This document shows, in pieces, positions 1 through 5,156 of a stretch of 5,156 nt of DNA (positions are counted from its first letter, which is position 1; every line of letters starts with the position of its first letter). Source of the stretch: Deltaproteobacteria bacterium (GTDB lineage: Bacteria > Myxococcota > Myxococcia > Myxococcales > Myxococcaceae); NCBI GenBank assembly GCA_016875515.1, contig VGRA01000245.1:1-5156 (forward strand). The letters are read 5' to 3'. A program made the position numbers and the translations under genes. The notes below the pieces were generated by a model, which saw only the letters and a list, made by a program, of their open reading frames with translations, made no database searches and was not told where the DNA came from.

Positions 1-9
1 GTTCCCATG

Positions 10-31
10 CGTGGCAGGGGTGCTTGCCACG
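10..31. promoter_or_regulatory. 22-bp inverted repeat upstream of the CRP-like gene
   Basis: CGTGGCA at 10-16 is matched by its exact reverse complement TGCCACG at 25-31, with 8 bases between, giving a 22-bp dyad. CRP/FNR regulators bind dyads of about this overall length, so it could be an operator for the downstream regulator. It could equally be the stem of a transcript-end hairpin for a gene off the left edge, but no T-run follows. A second, tighter inverted repeat (AAGGGG at 33-38, CCCCTT at 40-45) lies directly after it. The symmetry is seen in the sequence; the function is a guess. Confidence 0.25.
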
Positions 32-78
32 GAAGGGGCCCCCTTGTCGCGTGGCGCGGCCGGGGGAGCTCCCGCAAA

Positions 79-107
79 TTGACGGGGACGGCGCACCGGT
101 GTTTCGT
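79..107 (+). promoter_or_regulatory. possible sigma-70-type promoter for the regulator-accD-folC-hydrolase unit
   Basis: TTGACG at 79-84 matches five of six bases of the usual -35 hexamer. A 17-bp spacer leads to TTTCGT at 102-107, a poor -10 (three of six). Transcription from it would begin near 114 and leave a leader of about 25 bases before the ATG at 139. In DNA this GC-rich a TTGACG is noticeable, but the -10 is weak, so this is only a candidate. Confidence 0.28.
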
Positions 108-138
108 GCAGATCTCCTGGCGGGGGGTCGAGCGAGTC

Positions 139-792
139 ATGGCAAACGAGGAGGCACTCTTCCAGCGGTTCGGGCGCGAGATCGCGGCGGGCACGGTGCT
201 GTTCAAGGAAGGAGACCCGGGGCGGGAGATGTACGTCCTGCAGAGTGGCAAGGTGACCCTGACCAAGAACGTCCGGGACGTGGAGAAGGTGCTGGCGGTG
301 CTCGGGCCCGGGGAGTTCTTCGGCGAGATGGCGATCATCTCCAACAAGCCCCGCTCCGCCACGGCCACCGTGTCCGAGACGGCACGGCTGCTGGTGATCG
401 ACCCGCGCACCTTCGAGGCGATGATCCGGGGCAACGCGGAGATCGCGGTGCGGCTCATCAAGAAACTCTCAGACCGGTTGGCGGAGGCGCACACGCAGAT
501 CGAGCGGCTGCTGGTAGCGGACCCGCAGAGCCGCGTGGTGCACGCCATGCTGCAGGCGGCCATCTCGCGGGGAAAGAAGGGGCCGGAGGGGCTCCTGGTG
601 GAGATGCCGGTGCGCGAGCTTCACGTGGACCTGGGGGTCAGCGAGCAGCTGCTGTTGTCCCTGCTGGAGCGCATGGAGCGCAGCGGCCTGGTGTCGCAGG
701 TGGGCCCGGAGGCGCTGGTGGTCCGGGACGTGGACCAGCTTCAGGAGTACCTCCGCTTCCTCGAGTACAAGTGGAAGTTCGGAGAAGGTTGA
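139..792 (+). CDS. CRP/FNR-family regulator with cyclic-nucleotide-binding domain
   Basis: This 217-residue protein has the CRP layout and close to the family's length (E. coli CRP is 210). Residues about 7-95 form the cyclic-nucleotide-binding beta-roll, with a well-kept phosphate-binding cassette: FFGEMAI at 60-66, then PRSATA at 71-76, including the key Glu63 and Arg72. A dimerisation helix (about 99-127) and a winged helix-turn-helix (about 155-195) follow. By hand alignment, the CRP adenine contacts Thr127/Ser128 fall on Ala117/His118. The CRP base contacts Arg180/Glu181/Arg185 fall on Glu169/Gln170/Ser174. The effector and DNA target are therefore probably not those of CRP, and DNA binding itself is uncertain. 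The ATG at 139 is chosen because family similarity begins there; the open frame back to 7 codes for unlike, Arg/Gly-rich sequence. GTG at 106 is a less likely start. accD begins 18 bp after the stop, suggesting co-transcription. The symbol is unknown to me. Confidence 0.88.
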   Translation: MANEEALFQRFGREIAAGTVLFKEGDPGREMYVLQSGKVTLTKNVRDVEKVLAVLGPGEFFGEMAIISNKPRSATATVSETARLLVIDPRTFEAMIRGNAEIAVRLIKKLSDRLAEAHTQIERLLVADPQSRVVHAMLQAAISRGKKGPEGLLVEMPVRELHVDLGVSEQLLLSLLERMERSGLVSQVGPEALVVRDVDQLQEYLRFLEYKWKFGEG

Positions 793-797
793 GGTAA
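791..797 (+). promoter_or_regulatory. likely ribosome binding site of accD
   Basis: GAGGTAA is the only purine-rich Shine-Dalgarno-like stretch before the accD ATG at 811. It overlaps the TGA stop of the regulator gene (790-792), which would couple the two genes in translation. The gap to the ATG is longer than usual (about 13-15 bases), so initiation may depend partly on ribosomes finishing the upstream gene. Confidence 0.35.
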
Positions 798-810
798 CCC
801 CGGCCGCGCC

Positions 811-1665
811 ATGGCCTGGTTCTCCAAGAAAAAGCCCGTCCGCAGCGCCCCCCGCGCCACCGCGGACGCCCCCGCCGCGTCCCGCATGCACGGGCTGTGG
901 GTCAAGTGCGAGCAGTGCGAGGAGATCATCTACCGGCAGGAGGTGGAGCGGAACTGGAACGTGTGCCCGCACTGCCAGCACCACCTGCCCTGGCCGGCGC
1001 GCTCCCGGCTGGAGGCGCTGCTGGATCCCGGCAGCTTCGAGGAGTTCGACCGAGGCCTCGAGCCGCAGGATCCGCTCGGGTTCACCGACAGCAAGAAGTA
1101 CAAGGACCGGCTCAAGTCCACCCGCAAGGCGCTGGGTGAGAACGACGCGTTCGTGGCCGGGGTGGGGCGGTTGGAGGGGCACACCGTGTCGCTCGGCTGC
1201 TTCCTGTTCGAGTTCATGGGCGGCTCCATGGGGTCCGTGGTGGGGGAGAAGATCACCCGCGTGTTCGAGAGGGCGCATGATCTCCGCTGCCCCGCCATCG
1301 TCTTCTCCGCGTCCGGCGGGGCGCGCATGCAGGAGGGCATCTTCAGCCTGATGCAGATGGCCAAGACGTCCGCGGCCATTGCCCGCTTCCGCGAGGTGCA
1401 GAAGCCCTACGTCTCCGTGCTCCTGAACCCCACCACGGGCGGCGTGGCGGCGTCCTTTGCGTGGCTCGGGGACGTGATGCTGGCCGAGCCGAAGGCGCTC
1501 ATCGGCTTCGCGGGGCCGCGCGTGATCGAGCAGACCATCCGGCAGAAGCTGCCGGAGGGGTTCCAGCGCAGCGAGTTCCTGTTGGAACACGGGATGATCG
1601 ACGCCATCGTGCCGCGGCGGGAACTGCGCACGAAGCTGGGGCAGGTGGTGGGGCTGTTCTCCTGA
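811..1665 (+). CDS. accD: acetyl-CoA carboxylase carboxyltransferase subunit beta
   Basis: AccD and AccA together form the carboxyltransferase that moves CO2 from biotinyl-AccB to acetyl-CoA to make malonyl-CoA, the committed step of fatty acid synthesis in the cytoplasm. The 284-residue product is slightly shorter than E. coli AccD (304). The N-terminal zinc ribbon has four cysteines (33, 36, 52, 55) in the pattern CX2C-X15-CX2C. The crotonase-like carboxyltransferase core follows, with [13 protein letters not shown] (135-147), [11 protein letters not shown] (166-176), [12 protein letters not shown] (206-217) and [11 protein letters not shown] (232-242), all hallmarks of the family. A short Ala/Pro/Arg-rich stretch (about 9-25) separates the start from the zinc ribbon. 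The opening MAWFSKKKP resembles other AccD N-termini and supports the ATG at 811. accA is not in the window. The gene ends in CTGA, which probably also holds the start of folC. The identification is secure. Confidence 0.98.
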   Translation: MAWFSKKKPVRSAPRATADAPAASRMHGLWVKCEQCEEIIYRQEVERNWNVCPHCQHHLPWPARSRLEALLDPGSFEEFDRGLEPQDPLGFTDSKKYKDRLKSTRKALGENDAFVAGVGRLEGHTVSLGCFLFEFMGGSMGSVVGEKITRVFERAHDLRCPAIVFSASGGARMQEGIFSLMQMAKTSAAIARFREVQKPYVSVLLNPTTGGVAASFAWLGDVMLAEPKALIGFAGPRVIEQTIRQKLPEGFQRSEFLLEHGMIDAIVPRRELRTKLGQVVGLFS

Positions 1666-2990
1666 CCGGCGCGACGCTGCCGCAGACGCCGGACGAGGCC
1701 CGGGCGTGGCTGCTGGGATTGCCCGCCTCGGTGATGAAGCTGGGGCTGGACCGGGTGGAGGCGGTGCTCGCGGCGCTCGGACACCCGGAGCGGCGGGTTC
1801 CCGCGCTCCACGTGGCCGGCACCAACGGCAAGGGCTCCACCTGCGCGGTGGCGGAGGCCTGCCTGCGCGCCGGGGGCTACCGCACCGGGCTGTACACCTC
1901 GCCCCACCTGGTCCGGGTGAACGAGCGGATCCGGGTGGGCGGGGAGGAGATCCCGGACGGGCTCCTGGGCCAGCGGGTGCTAGAGGTGCTGCAGCGGGCC
2001 CCCTCCGCGGCGCACGCGCTCACCTTCTTCGAGTTCGGCACGGTGGTGGCCTTCTGGCACTTCGCGCAGGAGCGGGTGGACGTGGCGGTGGTGGAGGTGG
2101 GGCTGGGCGGGCGCCTGGACGCCACGCGCGCCTGCCGGGCGGAGGTGACCGCGGTGAGCGCCATCTCGTTCGATCACGAGGCGCAGCTGGGCAATACCCT
2201 GCACGCCATTGCGGGGGAGAAGGCCGGCATCTTCCGGCAGGGCGTGCCGGCGGTGGCCTCGCGCCAGCTGCCCGAGGCGGAGGCGCGGCTGCGGGAGGTG
2301 GCCTCGGGGGTGGGGGCGCAGCTGCTGCTGGAGAGGGAGGGATTCCGGCTGGAGCCCGCGGCGGACGGGGGCTACACCTTCCACGGGGTGGAGCGTGCTT
2401 GCGGGGGGCTGCGGCCTTCCCTACACGGCCCGCACCAGGTGCAAAACGCGGCGCTGGCGCTGGCGGCCCTGGAGCAGCTGGGGCAGCGCGGCTTCCCGCT
2501 CACGCAGGAGGCGTTGCGGGCGGGGGTGGCGGCTGCGCGCTGGCCGGGGCGGATGGAGCGGCTGCTGGACCGGCCGGAGCTGTGGGTGGACGGGGCGCAC
2601 AACCCGGGCGGGGTGGAGGCGCTCGCGGCCGCGGTGCGACAGGTGCTGCCGGGGCGGCCGCTGCAGCTGGTGTTCGGCGTGCTCGGGGACAAGGCGTGGC
2701 CCGTGATGGTGGAGCGGCTGTTCCCGCTCGCCGCGGGCCTGCACCTGGCGCAGGTAGAGAGCCCGCGCGCGCTGGCGCCGGACGCCCCGGGGCTGCTGGA
2801 GGCCGCCCACCGGGCAGGCCACCGTCCGGCCGTGCACCGCTCCGTGGCGGCGGCGGTGGAGGCTGCCCTGGCCCGGGCGGGGGAGGATGGGGCCGTGCTG
2901 GCCTGTGGCTCGCTCGTGCTGGTGGGGGAGATCCAGTCGTGGCTGCGGGCTGGCCGGCCGCGAGCCGGGGGTCTAGGTTCCGTGTCATGA
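1662..2990 (+). CDS. folC: dihydrofolate synthase / folylpolyglutamate synthase
   Basis: FolC uses ATP to join glutamate to dihydropteroate, giving dihydrofolate, and then lengthens the glutamate tail of folates. As a Mur-ligase relative it shows the full motif set. Counting from the proposed start, these are the P-loop GTNGKGS (53-59), TSPHL (79-83), TFFEFGT (121-127), [12 protein letters not shown] (144-155), an Asp-His pair (171-172), WPGRME (294-299) and DGAHNP (310-315) leading into the C-terminal domain. At 442 residues it is close to E. coli FolC (422). The start is uncertain. No ATG, GTG or TTG occurs in frame between 1464 and 1718, yet the conserved N-terminal helix ([10 protein letters not shown]) starts near 1692. 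I therefore propose CTG at 1662, which overlaps the accD stop as CTGA and has GGTGGGG about 8 bases before it. CTG 1677, TTG 1719, GTG 1731 and ATG 1734 are alternatives; the last three cut into the conserved region. The stop overlaps the next gene by 4 bp. Confidence 0.95.
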   Translation: MTGATLPQTPDEARAWLLGLPASVMKLGLDRVEAVLAALGHPERRVPALHVAGTNGKGSTCAVAEACLRAGGYRTGLYTSPHLVRVNERIRVGGEEIPDGLLGQRVLEVLQRAPSAAHALTFFEFGTVVAFWHFAQERVDVAVVEVGLGGRLDATRACRAEVTAVSAISFDHEAQLGNTLHAIAGEKAGIFRQGVPAVASRQLPEAEARLREVASGVGAQLLLEREGFRLEPAADGGYTFHGVERACGGLRPSLHGPHQVQNAALALAALEQLGQRGFPLTQEALRAGVAAARWPGRMERLLDRPELWVDGAHNPGGVEALAAAVRQVLPGRPLQLVFGVLGDKAWPVMVERLFPLAAGLHLAQVESPRALAPDAPGLLEAAHRAGHRPAVHRSVAAAVEAALARAGEDGAVLACGSLVLVGEIQSWLRAGRPRAGGLGSVS

Positions 2991-4261
2991 GGATGCCGAG
3001 CGAGCGCACCTCCATGCCGGAGCAGGCGGTCCCCACCGTGGACCAGGTGGACTTTCGCGCGCTCTACACCAAGACGCGCTACGTGGTGGACACCGCGGAC
3101 GGCTGGTCCCTCATGGTGTCCCGGTACCGCCCGCAGTCCCAGCCCTGGCCGCAGCCGCTGTTTGGGGAGCCGCTGCTGCTGGTGCACGGCTTCAGCCAGA
3201 ACCGGCACACCTGGACGAGCGGGGAGTTCGTCAAGAATCTCCTCTACTTCGGCGCGGACGTGCACATCCTGGAGCTGCGCGGCCACGGGCTCAGCTCCAT
3301 CCGGCTGCAGTTCGAGCGGGCGCGGCGGCACAACCGCCCGGTGCCCGCGGACATCGACTACGGCTGGGACATCGACTCCTACTTCCTCTACGACCTGCCG
3401 GCGGGCGTGGCGGGGGTGAAGCGGATCACCCGGCGCGAGCGCATCTTCTATGGCGGCCACTCCATGGGCGGGATGCTCGGGTACGGTTATGCCGGCATCC
3501 ACGACGACTTCGAGGGGCTCATCACCATTGGCGCCCCGGCGGACCTGGGGGCGGACTTCCCGTTGCTGCGGACGCTGGCCTTCAGCGGGCCGCTGCTGAC
3601 TGCGGGCATTGATCTCACGCTCGGGGCCATGAACCTGGAGCGCCGCGTGTCCAGCACCGTTGGCAAGGCCGCGGCGAGGGTGGTGGAGCGGCTCAAGCCG
3701 AAGCTGGCCGAGGAGCTGAGGCCGGGGCCCGTGCCGCGGCGGCGCGACTACCGGTACCTGCCGGTGGACGCGTGGCAGAAGGCGGCCGAGCAGCTGCTCG
3801 CCCGGGCCGAGGTGCACCCGCTGTACGCGCAGGCGTACCAGCGGCTGGGACTCCTGGCGAACGCCCAGCGGGTGGCCATTCAGGACATCCGCTGGCTGCT
3901 CCGGGAGGGGGGCGAGCGGGAGTCCCGCAAGGTGGTGGACCAGTTCGCCCGGTGGATCCGCCGCGGCGAGATGGTCTGCTACCGCACGGGGTACGACTTC
4001 AAGCGGGGCTTCTCCAAGATAAAGATCCCCATGGCCATCATCTTCGGGGATATGGACCCGCTGGCCTCCGTGGAGAGCACCCGGAGCGTCTACCGCGCCG
4101 CGAAGAGCGACTACCTGCTCTGGCGGCCGGTGAAGGGCAACAGCCACATCGAGCTCACCATGGGGCACGACATCCGGCAGATCTGCTACGACATCAAGAA
4201 CTTGATGGAGTACGCGCGGATCCACCGGAACCGGGCCCCGTCCCTCCCGCGGCTGCGCTGA
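2987..4261 (+). CDS. alpha/beta hydrolase, lipase/esterase-like
   Basis: This is a 424-residue alpha/beta-hydrolase-fold protein with no signal peptide or membrane segment, so probably cytoplasmic. The first strands carry LLLVHGFSQN (63-72), whose HG is typical of the oxyanion hole. ELRGHGLSS (96-104) follows. The nucleophile elbow is GGHSMGG (156-162), with Ser159 as the nucleophile. The likely acid is Asp355 or Asp357 in FGDMDPLAS, and the likely base is His387 in GNSHIEL. DIDYGWDIDSYFLYDLPA (122-139), before the nucleophile, recalls acid-lipase-like and lysophospholipase-like members. About 150 residues between roughly 190 and 345, rich in Arg, Lys and Leu, form an unusually large cap that would set substrate choice. 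The substrate cannot be named; an acyl ester or lipid is an inference. The ATG at 2987 overlaps the folC stop as ATGA, which suggests translational coupling. ATG at 2993 or 3014 would shorten the product by only 2 or 9 residues. Confidence 0.9.
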   Translation: MRMPSERTSMPEQAVPTVDQVDFRALYTKTRYVVDTADGWSLMVSRYRPQSQPWPQPLFGEPLLLVHGFSQNRHTWTSGEFVKNLLYFGADVHILELRGHGLSSIRLQFERARRHNRPVPADIDYGWDIDSYFLYDLPAGVAGVKRITRRERIFYGGHSMGGMLGYGYAGIHDDFEGLITIGAPADLGADFPLLRTLAFSGPLLTAGIDLTLGAMNLERRVSSTVGKAAARVVERLKPKLAEELRPGPVPRRRDYRYLPVDAWQKAAEQLLARAEVHPLYAQAYQRLGLLANAQRVAIQDIRWLLREGGERESRKVVDQFARWIRRGEMVCYRTGYDFKRGFSKIKIPMAIIFGDMDPLASVESTRSVYRAAKSDYLLWRPVKGNSHIELTMGHDIRQICYDIKNLMEYARIHRNRAPSLPRLR

Positions 4262-4282
4262 GGCGGCGCGGCGTCCCGGGCC

Positions 4283-4294
4283 GGGAAATTTCCC
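4283..4294. promoter_or_regulatory. perfect 12-bp palindrome in the gap before the AMIN gene
   Basis: GGGAAATTTCCC reads the same on both strands and lies in the 65-bp gap between the hydrolase stop and the AMIN gene start. Its AAATTT core is one of the few AT-rich spots nearby. Flanking CCGGG (4281-4285) and CCCGG (4294-4298) allow an alternative hairpin. No T-run follows, so it is not a classical terminator. It could be an operator or part of the AMIN gene promoter: TACGTT at 4311-4316 fits the TAnnnT of a -10 element. The palindrome is seen; the role is inferred. Confidence 0.3.
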
Positions 4295-4326
4295 CCGGAT
4301 CCCCGCGTGTTACGTTGGCGCACGCC

Positions 4327-5156
4327 GTGGGTTTCCGCTCTTCGACTGTCCACCTCCTGCACCACCTCCGCGCCCTGCTCCTGTGGGTGGCCGTGGGGGC
4401 CGTGCCCGCGCAGGCGCAGGAGCGCGTCCAGCTCAACCAGGTGACCGCGGTGGAGGTCCGGGACGGGGAGGTCCGGATCGTCGGGACGCGGCGGCCCAAC
4501 TTCACGAGCTTCACCCTCACCCAGCCGCCGCGGCTGGTGGTGGACATCTCCGAGGCGCTCTTCAAGGGGGTGCCTGCCCAGCAGAAGGGGAGCGGTGAGA
4601 TCACCGGGGTGCGCACCGCCGCGTATGGCTCCGAGGCATCCGCCATTGCCCGCGTGCTGATCGGCTTCCAACGGGAAGTGGAGACGGACATCCACGTGGA
4701 CGAGGGGAACGCGCTGGTCGTGCGGGTGACCAACCCGACCGCAGGGCTCGTGGCGGCGCGGGAGGCGGGCAAGGCGGCCAGCACCGCGGCGCAAGAGGAG
4801 CTCTCACGGCAACAGGAAGAGGCGACAGCGGCGAGGGACCGCGCCGAGGCGGAGCGTGCGGAACTCGAGCGCGTCAAGGCGGAGCAGGCCCGGCATGCCG
4901 AGGAGGTGCGGCGCTTGGCGGAGGAGGCGAGGGCGGCGGCCGAGACCGAGAAGGCGCGCAAGGCGGAGGAGGCGAGGGCGGCGGCCGAGGCCGAGAAGGC
5001 GCGCAAGGCGGAGGAGGCGAGGGCGGCGGCCGAGGCCGAGAAGGTGCGCAAGGCGGAGGAGGCGAGGGCAGCGGCGGAGGAGAAGGCGCGCCAGGCGGAG
5101 GAGGCGCGGGCGGCGGCCGAGGCCGAGAAGGTGCGCAAGGCGGAGGAGGCGAGGGC
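4327..5156 (+). CDS. secreted AMIN-domain protein with long Ala/Glu/Lys/Arg-rich helical tail, 3' end outside window
   Basis: The gene runs off the right edge after 276 complete codons. With GTG 4327 as start, the N-terminus is a signal peptide: a basic/His-rich n-region, a hydrophobic stretch ALLLWVAVGAV, and an AQA site predicting cleavage after residue 30. Residues about 34-136 form an AMIN domain, seen in the PPRLVVDI motif (67-74), in the paired beta-strand pattern, and in the closing ALVVRVTN. AMIN domains occur in periplasmic proteins such as the amidase AmiC and the secretin PilQ, where they bind peptidoglycan or place the protein in the envelope. From about residue 143 the chain becomes a long charged helix, ending in 15-residue tandem repeats. 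A peptidoglycan-linked or envelope-spanning spacer role is inferred; the missing C-terminus would decide. No clear Shine-Dalgarno is visible. TTG at 4315 is an alternative start. The gene may have its own promoter in the 65-bp gap. Confidence 0.85.
   Translation, partial: MGFRSSTVHLLHHLRALLLWVAVGAVPAQAQERVQLNQVTAVEVRDGEVRIVGTRRPNFTSFTLTQPPRLVVDISEALFKGVPAQQKGSGEITGVRTAAYGSEASAIARVLIGFQREVETDIHVDEGNALVVRVTNPTAGLVAAREAGKAASTAAQEELSRQQEEATAARDRAEAERAELERVKAEQARHAEEVRRLAEEARAAAETEKARKAEEARAAAEAEKARKAEEARAAAEAEKVRKAEEARAAAEEKARQAEEARAAAEAEKVRKAEEAR
4921..5156 (+). repeat. 45-bp in-frame tandem repeats encoding a 15-residue helical unit
   Basis: The unit encodes EEARAAAEAEKARKA. Copies lie at 4921-4965, 4966-5010, 5011-5055, 5056-5097 and 5098-5142, and a sixth begins at 5143 and is cut by the window edge. 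Copies 1 and 2 differ by one base, as do copies 2 and 3. Copy 5 differs from copy 3 by one base. Copy 4 is the odd one: it lacks one codon (42 bp, 14 residues) and has several substitutions. Such closeness at DNA level points to recent slippage or unequal exchange, so copy number probably varies between strains and may be hard to assemble from short reads. Confidence 0.95.

Noticed and set aside
7..138. N-terminal extension of the CRP-like protein back to ATG 7
   Set aside because: The extra 44 residues are Arg/Gly/Trp-rich and unlike the family, and would place the promoter-like TTGACG inside the gene. ATG 139 gives the normal family length.
469..1590. Antisense open frame (373 codons) opposite the regulator and accD
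   Set aside because: It is a shadow of two well-supported genes, with Leu/His/Arg-rich sequence and no recognisable domain.
1461..1661. folC starting at ATG 1461
   Set aside because: It would overlap accD by about 200 bp within the strongly conserved carboxyltransferase core, and the added sequence has no FolC resemblance.
1706..2986. An open frame continuous with the hydrolase, suggesting a fused 851-residue protein
   Set aside because: The upstream part is Gly/Ala/Arg-rich low-complexity sequence in the +1 shadow of folC; the hydrolase fold starts only after ATG 2987.
2372..4225. Long antisense open frame (617 codons) opposite folC and the hydrolase
   Set aside because: It is stop-free because of the high GC content. 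The translation is His/Pro/Arg/Ala-rich without domain motifs, while the + strand genes carry all family motifs.
4262..4300. Intrinsic terminator after the hydrolase gene
   Set aside because: GC-rich inverted repeats are present, but no T-run follows any stem and the loop geometries are poor, so it is not called a terminator.
4194..5138. Antisense open frame rich in Ser/Ala repeats opposite the AMIN gene
   Set aside because: It is the mirror of the 45-bp repeats; the + strand frame has a signal peptide and AMIN domain, which explain the sequence better.
4921..5156. CRISPR-like direct repeats
   Set aside because: The 45-bp units are contiguous with no spacers, keep the reading frame, and encode a helical protein repeat.

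Overview
The window is very GC-rich, with G or C at most third codon positions and long shadow frames on both strands. Five genes can be supported, all on the + strand and closely packed. Base composition, a CRP-like regulator, the accD-folC pair and an AMIN-domain envelope protein together suggest a myxobacterium or another high-GC relative of the old deltaproteobacteria. That assignment is an inference from style and protein resemblance, not from a marker gene.

Layout. Positions 1-138 form a short non-coding leader with a 22-bp dyad and a possible promoter. A CRP/FNR-type regulator with a cyclic-nucleotide-binding fold follows (139-792). Next come accD, the zinc-finger beta subunit of acetyl-CoA carboxyltransferase (811-1665), then folC, dihydrofolate/folylpolyglutamate synthase (about 1662-2990), then a cytoplasmic alpha/beta hydrolase with an intact catalytic triad and a large cap (2987-4261). 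A 65-bp gap with a perfect AT-centred palindrome leads to a secreted AMIN-domain protein (4327 to beyond the right edge). The tail of that protein is a long Ala/Glu/Lys/Arg helix built from 15-residue tandem repeats.

How the genes fit together. The first four genes are separated by 18 bp, a likely 4-bp overlap and a certain-looking ATGA 4-bp overlap, so they are probably one transcription unit. It combines a possible nucleotide-sensing regulator, the committed step of fatty acid synthesis, folate polyglutamylation and a lipase-like hydrolase. The accD-folC order is widespread in Proteobacteria. The AMIN gene has its own upstream gap and may be transcribed separately.

I see no RNA gene, mobile element, CRISPR array or clear intrinsic terminator. 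I do not see an unmistakable new system. The points most worth checking are the regulator's altered effector- and DNA-contact residues, the absence of a normal folC start codon, and the 15-residue helical repeats.
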